DNA of 16,348 nucleotides from NCBI GenBank assembly GCA_001797815.1, contig MGQK01000032.1, positions 2,828 through 19,175 on the forward strand, in the 5' to 3' direction. Both the position numbers and the translations under genes were made by a program. The first letter of the stretch is position 1, and each line of letters starts with the position of its first letter. A model generated the notes under the pieces. It was not told the DNA's origin and made no database searches. It saw only the letters and a program-made list of their open reading frames with translations. Below are positions 8,417-15,603 of this stretch, one piece after another. Source of the DNA: Deltaproteobacteria bacterium RBG_13_61_14 (GTDB lineage Bacteria > RBG-13-61-14).

Positions 8417-9106
8417 ATGGACAAAGAATACGTTAAGAGGCTGGAGAAAGTTATTCAGCAAGTGCTCAAACCCCTCAAGAACATTCCCTTTAATGTTGTT
8501 ATTCAAACAATTTCGGGTAACCGGGTCATTCCGTTTAACAGAAAAAACTCCAAAGATCGAGCATTGCTCCAGAAACTGAGAAAAGCAGCTCGGCTTGCAG
8601 GACTCCATATCAATCGAGAGCCTATTTTCAGGGCTCGAGCTAACGAGGTTGGTAATGATATAGAACCTTATATTCGAGAAGCTCTCCAAAAGGTCGGTTA
8701 TCCTGCCCAAGTCCCCAAGACTAGGGGCGGCTCGAAAAAGGGTGCTGGATATCCTGATATTGAGTTTAAAGACGAGTTCCAACGCACCAATTATCTTGAA
8801 TGTAAAACCTATAACATTGAAAACATCTCTACCACCCAACGTTCTTTCTATTTTTCTCCCTCCGAAAAATTCAAAGTCACCCGGGATGGTCATCACTTTA
8901 TTCTCTCTTACGAGATGTATGTGGATGGCCGCAAAAATAGGAAAAATATCTATAGGTGTCGCCACTGGAAAATTCTCTCTATTGAAAAACTACTGGTAGA
9001 TTTGAAGCATGAATTCAACTGCGATAATCGAAGGCTTTACGCGGATGGGTTTCTTCTCGCTGAAGGCGATCTTAAGGGAAGAAAACCCGCCAAACGTAAG
9101 AAATAA
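8417..9106 (+). CDS. Type II restriction endonuclease, PD-(D/E)XK fold
   Basis: 229 aa. The core motif is GYPDIEF followed by YLECKTYN, giving Asp114, Glu128 and Lys130 as the metal-binding and catalytic set. A preceding helix with NEVGNDIEP (77-84) could supply an extra acidic residue, as in many such nucleases. The C-terminus is strongly basic (KGRKPAKRKK). Its place 58 nt after a methyltransferase gene makes it the matching restriction enzyme, cutting unmethylated DNA at the same site. I do not recognise the specificity. ATG 8417 is the first usable start because an in-frame TGA ends at 8410. Its ribosome site is poor (AAAGG about 13 nt away). Base composition is clearly AT-richer than the chromosome: 60-base lines at 8821 and 8941 are about 38% and 35% GC. 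Confidence 0.8.
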   Translation: MDKEYVKRLEKVIQQVLKPLKNIPFNVVIQTISGNRVIPFNRKNSKDRALLQKLRKAARLAGLHINREPIFRARANEVGNDIEPYIREALQKVGYPAQVPKTRGGSKKGAGYPDIEFKDEFQRTNYLECKTYNIENISTTQRSFYFSPSEKFKVTRDGHHFILSYEMYVDGRKNRKNIYRCRHWKILSIEKLLVDLKHEFNCDNRRLYADGFLLAEGDLKGRKPAKRKK

Positions 9107-9141
9107 AATCCCAGCCTTGTAAAAGAGAGGAGGCAGACAAA

Positions 9142-9609
9142 ATGGCTTTGAACAATCTTAGCGGCTCTAACCAATCAAGTTTTGTTTGTATTCAAAGGGC
9201 TCGAACATTTCTTGCGGACAATGCCCAGAATCCTGACGGCAGGTGGCATGTAGTGAATTTTCTCTTAAACCTACGAAATGCGCTTGGAATAGAGAATCGA
9301 ATATCCATAGATGATATTCTAGTCCATTTGGAATCACATGGCATCTCTCTCAGTCGGGAACAATTCCAACAAACGATCCTTGGGGAATTAAAGAGGCAGG
9401 GAATATTAATGACCTTACCTTACCCGGGTGGAAGAGGCGGGGTCTTTATTCCAACTAGTGAAGATGAAGCTCGAAGAGCCGCTGCTCAAGTCCTAGAAAG
9501 GATAGAATCTGAGATTGAAAATATAAGGGGCGTAACAGATTTAATGTCTTGGAGGCAGCTAATAACTTCGCTTCAGGATAATATCTCGCAGACAAGAAGG
9601 AAGTTGTAG
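9142..9609 (+). CDS. Unrecognised small protein with winged-helix-like segment, third gene of the RM cassette
   Basis: 155 aa. I do not recognise the family. Residues about 35-50 look helical. Residues 54-104 have a helix-turn-helix then wing pattern: IDDILVHLESHGI, then REQFQQTILGELKRQGI, then a glycine-rich strand pair LPYPGGRGGVFIP. That pattern suggests DNA binding, but the inference is weak. The remainder (about 108-155) is a charged helical region that could dimerise. It has the best ribosome site in the cassette, AGGAGG at 9128-9133 with 8-nt spacing. It lies 35 nt after the nuclease and shares its AT-rich composition, so it probably belongs to the cassette. It could be a regulator, a nuclease partner or an unrelated passenger. 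It is much longer than classical controller proteins and lies last in the unit. Confidence 0.65.
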   Translation: MALNNLSGSNQSSFVCIQRARTFLADNAQNPDGRWHVVNFLLNLRNALGIENRISIDDILVHLESHGISLSREQFQQTILGELKRQGILMTLPYPGGRGGVFIPTSEDEARRAAAQVLERIESEIENIRGVTDLMSWRQLITSLQDNISQTRRKL

Positions 9610-9684
9610 GCTACGTCTAAGTTTTTCTGGTTTTCATGGCAAAGATCAAATAGCAATCGAGCAATTGTTAAAAAGGACCATACG

Positions 9685-10659
9685 TTGGAAACTGGCAATT
9701 CCTATCCGGTCTCAAAGCCCGCCCTCTGGCGCCAGCTTCTGCCCTGGGTCCTGGCCGGGGTGATCCTGGTCTATGTCTTCCAGAAGGTCCCCTTCGCCGA
9801 GGTCAAGGCCGCGCTCAAGGGCGTGAGCCTGCTCGCGGTGATCGCGGGCTTTGCCGTTTACACCCTGGCCTATTACCTGACCGACGCCCTCAGCTTCTGG
9901 CGGTGTTATTCCCGTTACAATTTGCCGATCCGCTTCGGCGAGGTGATGAAACTGCGGCTGGCCAGTTACATCGTCCAGGCCCTTTTCGCGGCTTTTACCG
10001 AGATGTTGACGGTGCTCTATCTCTTTCGCCGGCACCGAGTCCCGGTTCTTGCCGCCACTTCCTCCGGGATCTTCGTCTATTTCCTGGAAACCTATAACAT
10101 GGTGCTGGCCCTCTCCATCTGTCTGGTTATGGTTCCCCCGTTGCGCGGGTTCTCCTGGCTTGGCCCGACCCTGATCGCGGTCTGCGTGGCCGCCTGGGCC
10201 TTCCTCTTGCTATGGCTTCTTTATTGGCACACCGGCTTGCGCCGCCGGCTCTGGCCCACCTGGCAAGACCGAAAAATCTTCACCGCTTTTGCCCAGGCCC
10301 GGCTCTGGCATTACCCCGAAATTTGGCTCTACCGGCTGCTCACCGTGGCCGCCTCGGTCTGGGCCAGCATCTGGATTTTCCGGAGCATGGGCGTAACCGC
10401 GCCCACCGGTCTGCTCGTCGCCGCGGTCCCGGTCATTATCAACAGCACTTACTGGCCGGTCTCAGCCGGAGGCGTGGGCGGCCCGCAACTGTTCGCGGAT
10501 ATCTTGCTCCGAGGCTACATGACCTCGGCCCAGGCCGTGGCCTGGAGTCTGATCTGGTCCGCGGTTTTCCTGCTCACCCGCACCCTCACCGGCGTCTTTT
10601 TCATCCGGCCGGTCTGGCGGGCGGCCTTTCAACCCGAGTCGAAAAACGCCGATGACTAA
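9685..10659 (+). CDS. LPG-synthase transmembrane / YbhN-type flippase-like integral membrane protein
   Basis: 324 aa, predominantly hydrophobic, with likely membrane segments near 18-33, 46-66, 122-150, 158-182, 216-234, 242-258 and 283-308. The C-terminal half has the family pattern of a Pro-Ser-x-Gly-Gly-x-Gly turn (PVSAGGVGGPQ, 258-268), then a membrane helix and a conserved Arg (TRTLTG, 298-303). Many relatives have Glu where this one has Gln268. Members of this superfamily are proposed to move lipids or lipid-linked sugars, or form the membrane half of lysylphosphatidylglycerol synthases. The synthase domain is absent here. TTG is the start, supported by AAGGA (9673-9677) with 7-nt spacing. 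The coding sequence returns to high GC, marking the right edge of the RM island. Confidence 0.8.
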   Translation: METGNSYPVSKPALWRQLLPWVLAGVILVYVFQKVPFAEVKAALKGVSLLAVIAGFAVYTLAYYLTDALSFWRCYSRYNLPIRFGEVMKLRLASYIVQALFAAFTEMLTVLYLFRRHRVPVLAATSSGIFVYFLETYNMVLALSICLVMVPPLRGFSWLGPTLIAVCVAAWAFLLLWLLYWHTGLRRRLWPTWQDRKIFTAFAQARLWHYPEIWLYRLLTVAASVWASIWIFRSMGVTAPTGLLVAAVPVIINSTYWPVSAGGVGGPQLFADILLRGYMTSAQAVAWSLIWSAVFLLTRTLTGVFFIRPVWRAAFQPESKNADD

Positions 10660-10684
10660 GAGCTGAACCCAGGTAGAAGCCAAG

Positions 10685-10713
10685 TTGGATTTATTCCCCC
10701 GGCGTGATATACT
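10685..10713 (+). promoter_or_regulatory. Extended -10 promoter of the ctpA gene
   Basis: TTGGAT (10685-10690), a 17-nt spacer, then TATACT (10708-10713) preceded by TG at 10705-10706, making an extended -10. The -10 matches 5 of 6 consensus bases. A start near 10720 would give a leader of about 27 nt containing the AAGGAGG at 10734-10740. Confidence 0.55.
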
Positions 10714-10746
10714 AATTTTGTAAACCTTTGAACAAGGAGGTCTTGC

Positions 10747-12144
<1,398 letters not shown>

Positions 12145-12147
12145 GCG

Positions 12148-12286
12148 GGTTGGCGGTTGGCGAAGCGGAGGCGACAGTTTACGGTTGGCGCTTGGCGGAA
12201 GCACCCTTTCCGGGTCGCCCACCCTCGGGTCGGCGGGAGGGTGGGCTTTCTTTTTTCCGCCAACTGCCGACCGCCAACTGCCAACT
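12148..12286. repeat. Inverted 7-nt tandem repeats framing a terminator
   Basis: Left tract (12148-12196): seven 7-nt units in register. Four are GGTTGGC or GCTTGGC and three are degenerate. Right tract (12259-12286): four units, GCCAACT three times and GCCGACC once, which is the complement of the left unit. The bases 12183-12198 can pair with 12257-12272 at 13 of 16 positions, nesting the 12217-12246 terminator inside a longer imperfect stem. The left tract begins three bases after the ctpA stop and the right one ends five bases before the next ATG. Confidence 0.75.
12217..12256 (+). terminator. Strong intrinsic terminator after ctpA
   Basis: A perfect 10-bp stem, GCCCACCCTC (12217-12226) with GAGGGTGGGC (12237-12246), has a 10-nt loop and is followed at once by TTTCTTTTTT (12247-12256). 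It is the clearest terminator in the window. Confidence 0.88.
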
Positions 12287-12291
12287 AAGCT

Positions 12292-13512
12292 ATGGCCAAG
12301 GGGCGCGCCAAACCCCGCGCTAAATCTAAAACCGGCCGGGCCAAGCCCAAAGCCAAGCGCCGGAGCTTTTTCTCCTTCGCCGTCCGGGTCGGACTGGGCT
12401 TGATTTTACTGCTCGGCGCCGCCCTCGCCGTGTATCAGACCTGGGGTCCCTTTGAGCTCTGGCCCCGACCGGCGCCGGTCCCGCCCGACGCCCAGACCTT
12501 GCTTCACGAAACTATCTCCCAGCTCAAGAGGCTTCCCCGCCTGCCCAGCCTCCGGATCGAAAAGACCGAACCCATTGAGCGCGCCGGCCTGGTTTTTTAC
12601 TCCGCCGATTTCAGCTTTGAGACCGAGACCGAGATCATCCTGGCCGAGCAGGCGGTCGAGGATTTTTGGAAGAGCCAAATCCCCGCCCTGGAAGTGGACG
12701 CGGCCTACCCGGAGGAAGCGGCCAAGGGCACGACCCTGCTCATGGCCAACCGCGGCGGCTCGCCCCTGCTCGCGGTCCGGCTGTTTTTGCGGGAGGTCCC
12801 GGCCGAGCCGGTCCGGCCGGCGGAGCCGCTCTTGCCCGAGAACCACGGCCGGATCGCGATTGTCATAGACGACCTCGGCAACAACCGGGAGGCCGCCCAA
12901 CAACTGGCCGACCTGCCCGCGGCGATCACCCTGGCGATTATTCCCTTCACGCCCTATGCCGAGGAGGCCGAGCGCCTCGCCCTCCGGGCGGGCAAAGAGG
13001 TGGTCCTGCACCTGCCCATGGAGCCCCAGGATTATCCCCATACCGACCCGGGGCCGGGCGCGCTGCTCTCGGCCATGTCCGACGCGGACCTGGAGCGGGC
13101 ATTGCTTTCGGCGCTTCAGGAAGTGCCCAACGCCGTGTGCGTCAACAACCACATGGGCTCGGCCCTGACCGAAGACCCCGCGGCCATGGCCGCGCTGATG
13201 CGGACCCTCAAAGCCCGCGGACTCTGCTTCCTCGATTCCCGCACCTCGGCCCATTCCGTGGCCCAGGATCAGGCCGAACAAGCCGGCGTCCCCGCCGCCC
13301 GGCGCGATGTATTCCTGGATAACGACCGCCGGCCTTACGCCATCCGCCGCCGGCTCCTGGAGCTCTCGCGCCTGGCCCATCGTCACGGCCGGGCCGTGGG
13401 CATCGGGCACCCTTACCCCGAGACCATCCAGGTGCTGGCCGAGACCTTGCCCCATCTCCAGAAGCTGGGCTACGAGGTGGTCCCGCTCTCGCAGTTGGCA
13501 AATGGCCCCTGA
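12292..13512 (+). CDS. Divergent polysaccharide deacetylase family protein (YibQ type)
   Basis: 406 aa. A very basic N-terminus (1-25) precedes one membrane anchor (about 27-48), an extended linker domain (about 65-180) and a divergent polysaccharide deacetylase domain (187-403). Family signatures are IAIVIDDLG (188-196), HLPMEP (240-245), NNHMGS (285-290), DSRTS (315-319) and IGHPYPETI (371-379). The fold belongs to the NodB-like glycoside hydrolase/deacetylase superfamily and acts at the envelope; the true substrate is not established for this family. Relatives are commonly found near envC and S41 protease genes, consistent with the upstream neighbour. No Shine-Dalgarno sequence precedes the ATG, and only 35 nt of heptamer repeat separate it from the upstream T-tract. 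Expression must therefore come from readthrough or a promoter inside ctpA. Confidence 0.88.
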   Translation: MAKGRAKPRAKSKTGRAKPKAKRRSFFSFAVRVGLGLILLLGAALAVYQTWGPFELWPRPAPVPPDAQTLLHETISQLKRLPRLPSLRIEKTEPIERAGLVFYSADFSFETETEIILAEQAVEDFWKSQIPALEVDAAYPEEAAKGTTLLMANRGGSPLLAVRLFLREVPAEPVRPAEPLLPENHGRIAIVIDDLGNNREAAQQLADLPAAITLAIIPFTPYAEEAERLALRAGKEVVLHLPMEPQDYPHTDPGPGALLSAMSDADLERALLSALQEVPNAVCVNNHMGSALTEDPAAMAALMRTLKARGLCFLDSRTSAHSVAQDQAEQAGVPAARRDVFLDNDRRPYAIRRRLLELSRLAHRHGRAVGIGHPYPETIQVLAETLPHLQKLGYEVVPLSQLANGP

Positions 13513-13537
13513 GTTTCTATCATAAGGAGTGGAAGCG

Positions 13538-13542
13538 AGGAG
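13538..13542 (+). promoter_or_regulatory. Ribosome binding site deciding the DUF362 gene start
   Basis: AGGAG lies 7 nt before ATG 13550. The longer frame beginning at GTG 13529 has AAGGA directly abutting it with no spacer, so 13550 is preferred. The resulting N-terminus is a cleaner Tat signal. Confidence 0.6.
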
Positions 13543-13549
13543 AGAGGAA

Positions 13550-14746
13550 ATGAAAGTCCATCGCCGTTCCTTTTGCCAGGGTCTGGGCGCCGGCCTGCTG
13601 GGAGCTAGCCTGGCTCCGTGGCAAGTGCGCGGCCAGAGCGAGGAGGTGATGCCCATGCTCAAAGAAACATCCGAAGCAGTCTATGTGCAAGGCCTTCCCC
13701 GCGGCGCCTCCGCCGAGCAAATCCTGCAAGCGGTCCGCCGAACGGCGGAAGCCGCCACTGATTTCTCCTGGCTCTCCCAAGGCGACACGGTCCTGCTCAA
13801 GCCGGCCGCCAACTCCAAGAACCCCTACCCTGCCACCACCTCTCCCCTGGCCGTGGCCGCCATGGCCAAACTCCTCAAGGAAAAAGGCGCGGGCCGGGTC
13901 ATCCTCTGCGACAAGGCCGGCGTCCAATCGGTTTACCAGACCCCGGACCGCGTGCGCGGGTCCACCCGCCAGTGCTTCCTCAATAACGGGCTCCACCCCG
14001 CGGCCCTGGACTCCGGCGCCGAGGCGCTCTATTTCGAAGAGACCCCTTACGACTCCTTTTTCAGCGACACCCCGCCGGTCGGCTCGCATTGGAAAAACGG
14101 GATCTGGATGCCCGGCGTCATCCAGCAGGCCGACCACATCGTGCTGCTCCCGCGCGTCAGCCGCCACGTGCTCGCCGGTTCCACCCTCGCCCTGAAAATG
14201 GCCATCGGCTGGCTGCGCGACGACTCGCGCCTGGAACTGCACCGCGACGCCGCCACCTTCTACCAGAAGATCGCCGAAATCCACCACCTCCCCTCGATCC
14301 AAAAGCGGCTGCGCCTCACCTTGACCGTGGCCACCCAAGTCCTGGCCTCCTTCGGCCCGGACTTTGGCACCGTGGCCGAGCCGGACCCCGGCCTGGTCTT
14401 CGCCTCGACCTCGCTTGTTGCCCACGACCTGATCTCGCTCTCCTGGCTCTTGTGGTGCCGCGAACACGCGGTCCCGAAAAGCGCCCTCGGCTTTGCCCGC
14501 GATCCCTACCAGACCTTCCCCGGCGCCATGAACCGGGCCTTTGTCGGCACGATCTGGGGTCTTTCCGAGATGCTCCACAGCCAGACCTTTGACCCGGTCC
14601 GGCTCCGCACCGTCTGGGACGATCCGGTGCTCCGCCGCGCGATCGAGATTGAAAACGGCGCGCCTCGGCTTGATTTGCAGATCCTGGACCAAAGCGTGAG
14701 CGAAACGGTGCAGGAACAAATCAACGCCTACCTGCTTGCCCCGTGA
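13550..14746 (+). CDS. Tat-exported DUF362 domain protein
   Basis: 398 aa from ATG 13550. The N-terminus HRRSFCQGLGAGLLGASLA has twin arginines, a hydrophobic core and a later small-residue region, typical of a Tat signal; cleavage is probably near residue 30. The mature part matches DUF362: GDTVLLKPAANSKN, then TTSPLAVAAMAKLLKEKGA and RVILCDKAG, where relatives have LLKPN and a pattern ending ViigE. Many DUF362 proteins carry ferredoxin-type cysteine clusters. None is seen here: cysteines are few and scattered. Tat export suggests folding, or a cofactor acquired, in the cytoplasm. The function of the family is largely undefined. The gene begins 37 nt after the deacetylase stop on the same strand and is probably co-transcribed with it. 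Confidence 0.8.
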   Translation: MKVHRRSFCQGLGAGLLGASLAPWQVRGQSEEVMPMLKETSEAVYVQGLPRGASAEQILQAVRRTAEAATDFSWLSQGDTVLLKPAANSKNPYPATTSPLAVAAMAKLLKEKGAGRVILCDKAGVQSVYQTPDRVRGSTRQCFLNNGLHPAALDSGAEALYFEETPYDSFFSDTPPVGSHWKNGIWMPGVIQQADHIVLLPRVSRHVLAGSTLALKMAIGWLRDDSRLELHRDAATFYQKIAEIHHLPSIQKRLRLTLTVATQVLASFGPDFGTVAEPDPGLVFASTSLVAHDLISLSWLLWCREHAVPKSALGFARDPYQTFPGAMNRAFVGTIWGLSEMLHSQTFDPVRLRTVWDDPVLRRAIEIENGAPRLDLQILDQSVSETVQEQINAYLLAP

Positions 14747-14885
14747 ACCTGCGCGTGAACGTGAACGATTTCCGCAGGTCGTAGATCGGGGAAGACCGCC
14801 AACCGCGAACTCTTCTCCGCCCGCGACCAACGGGAGCGGGCCATATTTCAACCGGCGGCAGCTGGGAAACTGCACCATTTTTACA

Positions 14886-14891
14886 TATAAT
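14886..14891 (+). promoter_or_regulatory. Consensus -10 box in the spacer
   Basis: An exact TATAAT lies in an AT-rich patch 22 nt before the ATG of the doubtful small frame. The hexamer 17 nt upstream (TGGGAA) is a weak -35. It might drive a short RNA through the repeats. Confidence 0.35.
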
Positions 14892-14897
14892 AGAGAA

Positions 14898-14932
14898 GGA
14901 TGAAGGGTGAATTATGAAGGCTGAAATTGGAA
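14898..14932 (+). repeat. Five tandem 7-nt units (NNNTGAA)
   Basis: Four consecutive heptamers end in TGAA (GGATGAA, GGGTGAA and two more), followed by a fifth degenerate one ending GGAA, all in exact 7-nt register. The period is the same as in the repeat around the ctpA terminator, with a different sequence. Confidence 0.6.
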
Positions 14933-15004
14933 AAGAAATCTATTATCTAACCTGGCGATTTATAATGGCTTTGGGGGTTATTTTGACCGGGTGCGCGGAT
15001 CGGC

Positions 15005-15026
15005 GCGCGGCTGGGGTCAGCCGCGC
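15005..15026. repeat. REP-like hairpin, copy 1
   Basis: A perfect 9-bp stem, GCGCGGCTG (15005-15013) with CAGCCGCGC (15018-15026), has a 4-nt loop GGGT. Outer arms GTGCGCG (14991-14997) and CGCGCAC (15034-15040) can extend it. Its core is repeated in inverted orientation at 15104-15119. Confidence 0.65.
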
Positions 15027-15101
15027 CCCCGGTCGCGCACAACTTCTTGAAAATTCTTGCCAAATTTTTTTATTAAATGTGCTTCACTCTGACCTGAGTG
15101 G

Positions 15102-15121
15102 TGCGGCTGCCCCCAGCCGCA
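15102..15121. repeat. REP-like hairpin, copy 2 (inverted)
   Basis: An 8-bp stem, TGCGGCTG (15102-15109) with CAGCCGCA (15114-15121), has loop CCCC. Read on the minus strand, its 16-nt core matches copy 1 (15008-15023) at 15 of 16 positions. A small 5-bp stem (15085-15089 with 15096-15100) lies just upstream. Confidence 0.65.
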
Positions 15122-15213
15122 GATGGGTGCGACTTTCCACCCCCATAATGACCCATCCCCTGTCCGAATCGCCCTAACTACGACACTATTCTTCCTAATC
15201 CAGACGCCTTCCG

Positions 15214-15276
15214 CACCCATAAAAACACGATCCCCACCCATAAAAACACCATTCGCACTCATAAAAGCATGAACTG
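15214..15276. repeat. Three 21-nt direct repeats
   Basis: Copies at 15214-15234, 15235-15255 and 15256-15276 share a CACCCATAAAAACAC-type core. Copies 1 and 2 match at 18 of 21 positions; copy 3 is more diverged. There is no spacer between units, which rules out a CRISPR array. A minus-strand frame reads them as repeats containing VFMG, but nothing else supports coding. Confidence 0.65.
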
Positions 15277-15286
15277 TTCCGCCTCT

Positions 15287-15324
15287 AACTTAACATTGGG
15301 GTCAGGCCCCAAAACTTAACATTG
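15287..15324. repeat. Palindrome flanked by 12-nt direct repeats
   Basis: AACTTAACATTG occurs at 15287-15298 and again, identical, at 15313-15324. Between and overlapping them is the hairpin TTGGGG (15296-15301), loop TCAGG, CCCCAA (15307-15312). From memory, GGGGTCAGG-type hairpins near ends of REP-associated transposase elements look similar, but no transposase is present. Confidence 0.6.
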
Positions 15325-15418
15325 AAGATGATCCGAAGTCATTCATGAGACCTTTTGTCAAGTTTTTTGATTCCTGAGACAATTTAGACCCGAAATTCGT
15401 TTGCGGTTTGAACTTGAC

Positions 15419-15460
15419 CCTCCGTCCTCTCCGGGTGCTCTGTGCTCTCCGTGTTAAACT
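15419..15460. repeat. Degenerate CTCCGTG / CTCTGTG tandem tract
   Basis: Imperfect units (CTCCGTC, CTCTCCGGGTG, CTCTGTG, CTCTCCGTG) run head to tail and end in TTAAA. Their spacing of 7, 9 and 11 nt is irregular. It looks like a decayed simple-repeat tract. Confidence 0.4.
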
Positions 15461-15575
15461 CTTAATTTTATTTCCTCGCGGATTGGCGGCTGGGCGTGCC
15501 GACCGGTCTGGCTTTCGGGGGCAAGATGATTTACAATTGGCTTTAGGTTGTGATCGCCAAAATTTTCGCATCGAG

Positions 15576-15603
15576 GTAGGGGCATGGCATGCCATGCCCC
15601 TAC
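15576..15603. repeat. Perfect 28-bp palindrome upstream of xseA
   Basis: The half-site is GTAGGGGCATGGCA, followed without spacer by its exact reverse complement. It ends one base before the GGAAGGA that is the probable xseA ribosome site, and it contains an in-frame alternative ATG (15589). It is likely a REP- or MITE-type element, or possibly a protein-binding operator. Confidence 0.85.

Larger units (their letters stand above)
14914..15177 (+). other. Doubtful small frame with lipobox-like start
   Basis: An 87-codon frame whose first 27 residues look like a lipoprotein signal: basic residues, hydrophobic FIMALGVIL, then lipobox LTGC with Cys27. A consensus -10 and GAAGG upstream would support expression. 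Against it, the start and ribosome site lie inside the heptamer repeat, and the rest of the frame reads through two REP-like hairpins with no recognisable domain. It may be a small lipoprotein, a remnant whose 3' part was replaced by repeats, or chance. Confidence 0.2.

Noticed and set aside
12406-13662. Minus-strand open frame of 418 codons
   Set aside because: It is the antisense shadow of the deacetylase, whose signature motifs are clear on plus.
14747-14779. Intrinsic terminator after the DUF362 gene
   Set aside because: A 7-bp stem exists but the loop is 19 nt and no T-tract follows.
13520-14878. Minus-strand open frame of 452 codons
   Set aside because: It is the antisense shadow of the DUF362 gene. 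It is Gly/Arg-rich with no family pattern.
15017-15262. Minus-strand frame with GVFMG-like repeats
   Set aside because: It is created by the 21-nt repeats and reads through two hairpins. There is no ribosome site or domain.
15214-15276. CRISPR array
   Set aside because: Repeats are contiguous at 21 nt with no spacers, and no cas gene is present.
15414-15442. xseA promoter starting from TTGACC at 15414
   Set aside because: No -10-like sequence lies at 16-18 nt downstream; the stretch is the CTCCGTG-type repeat.
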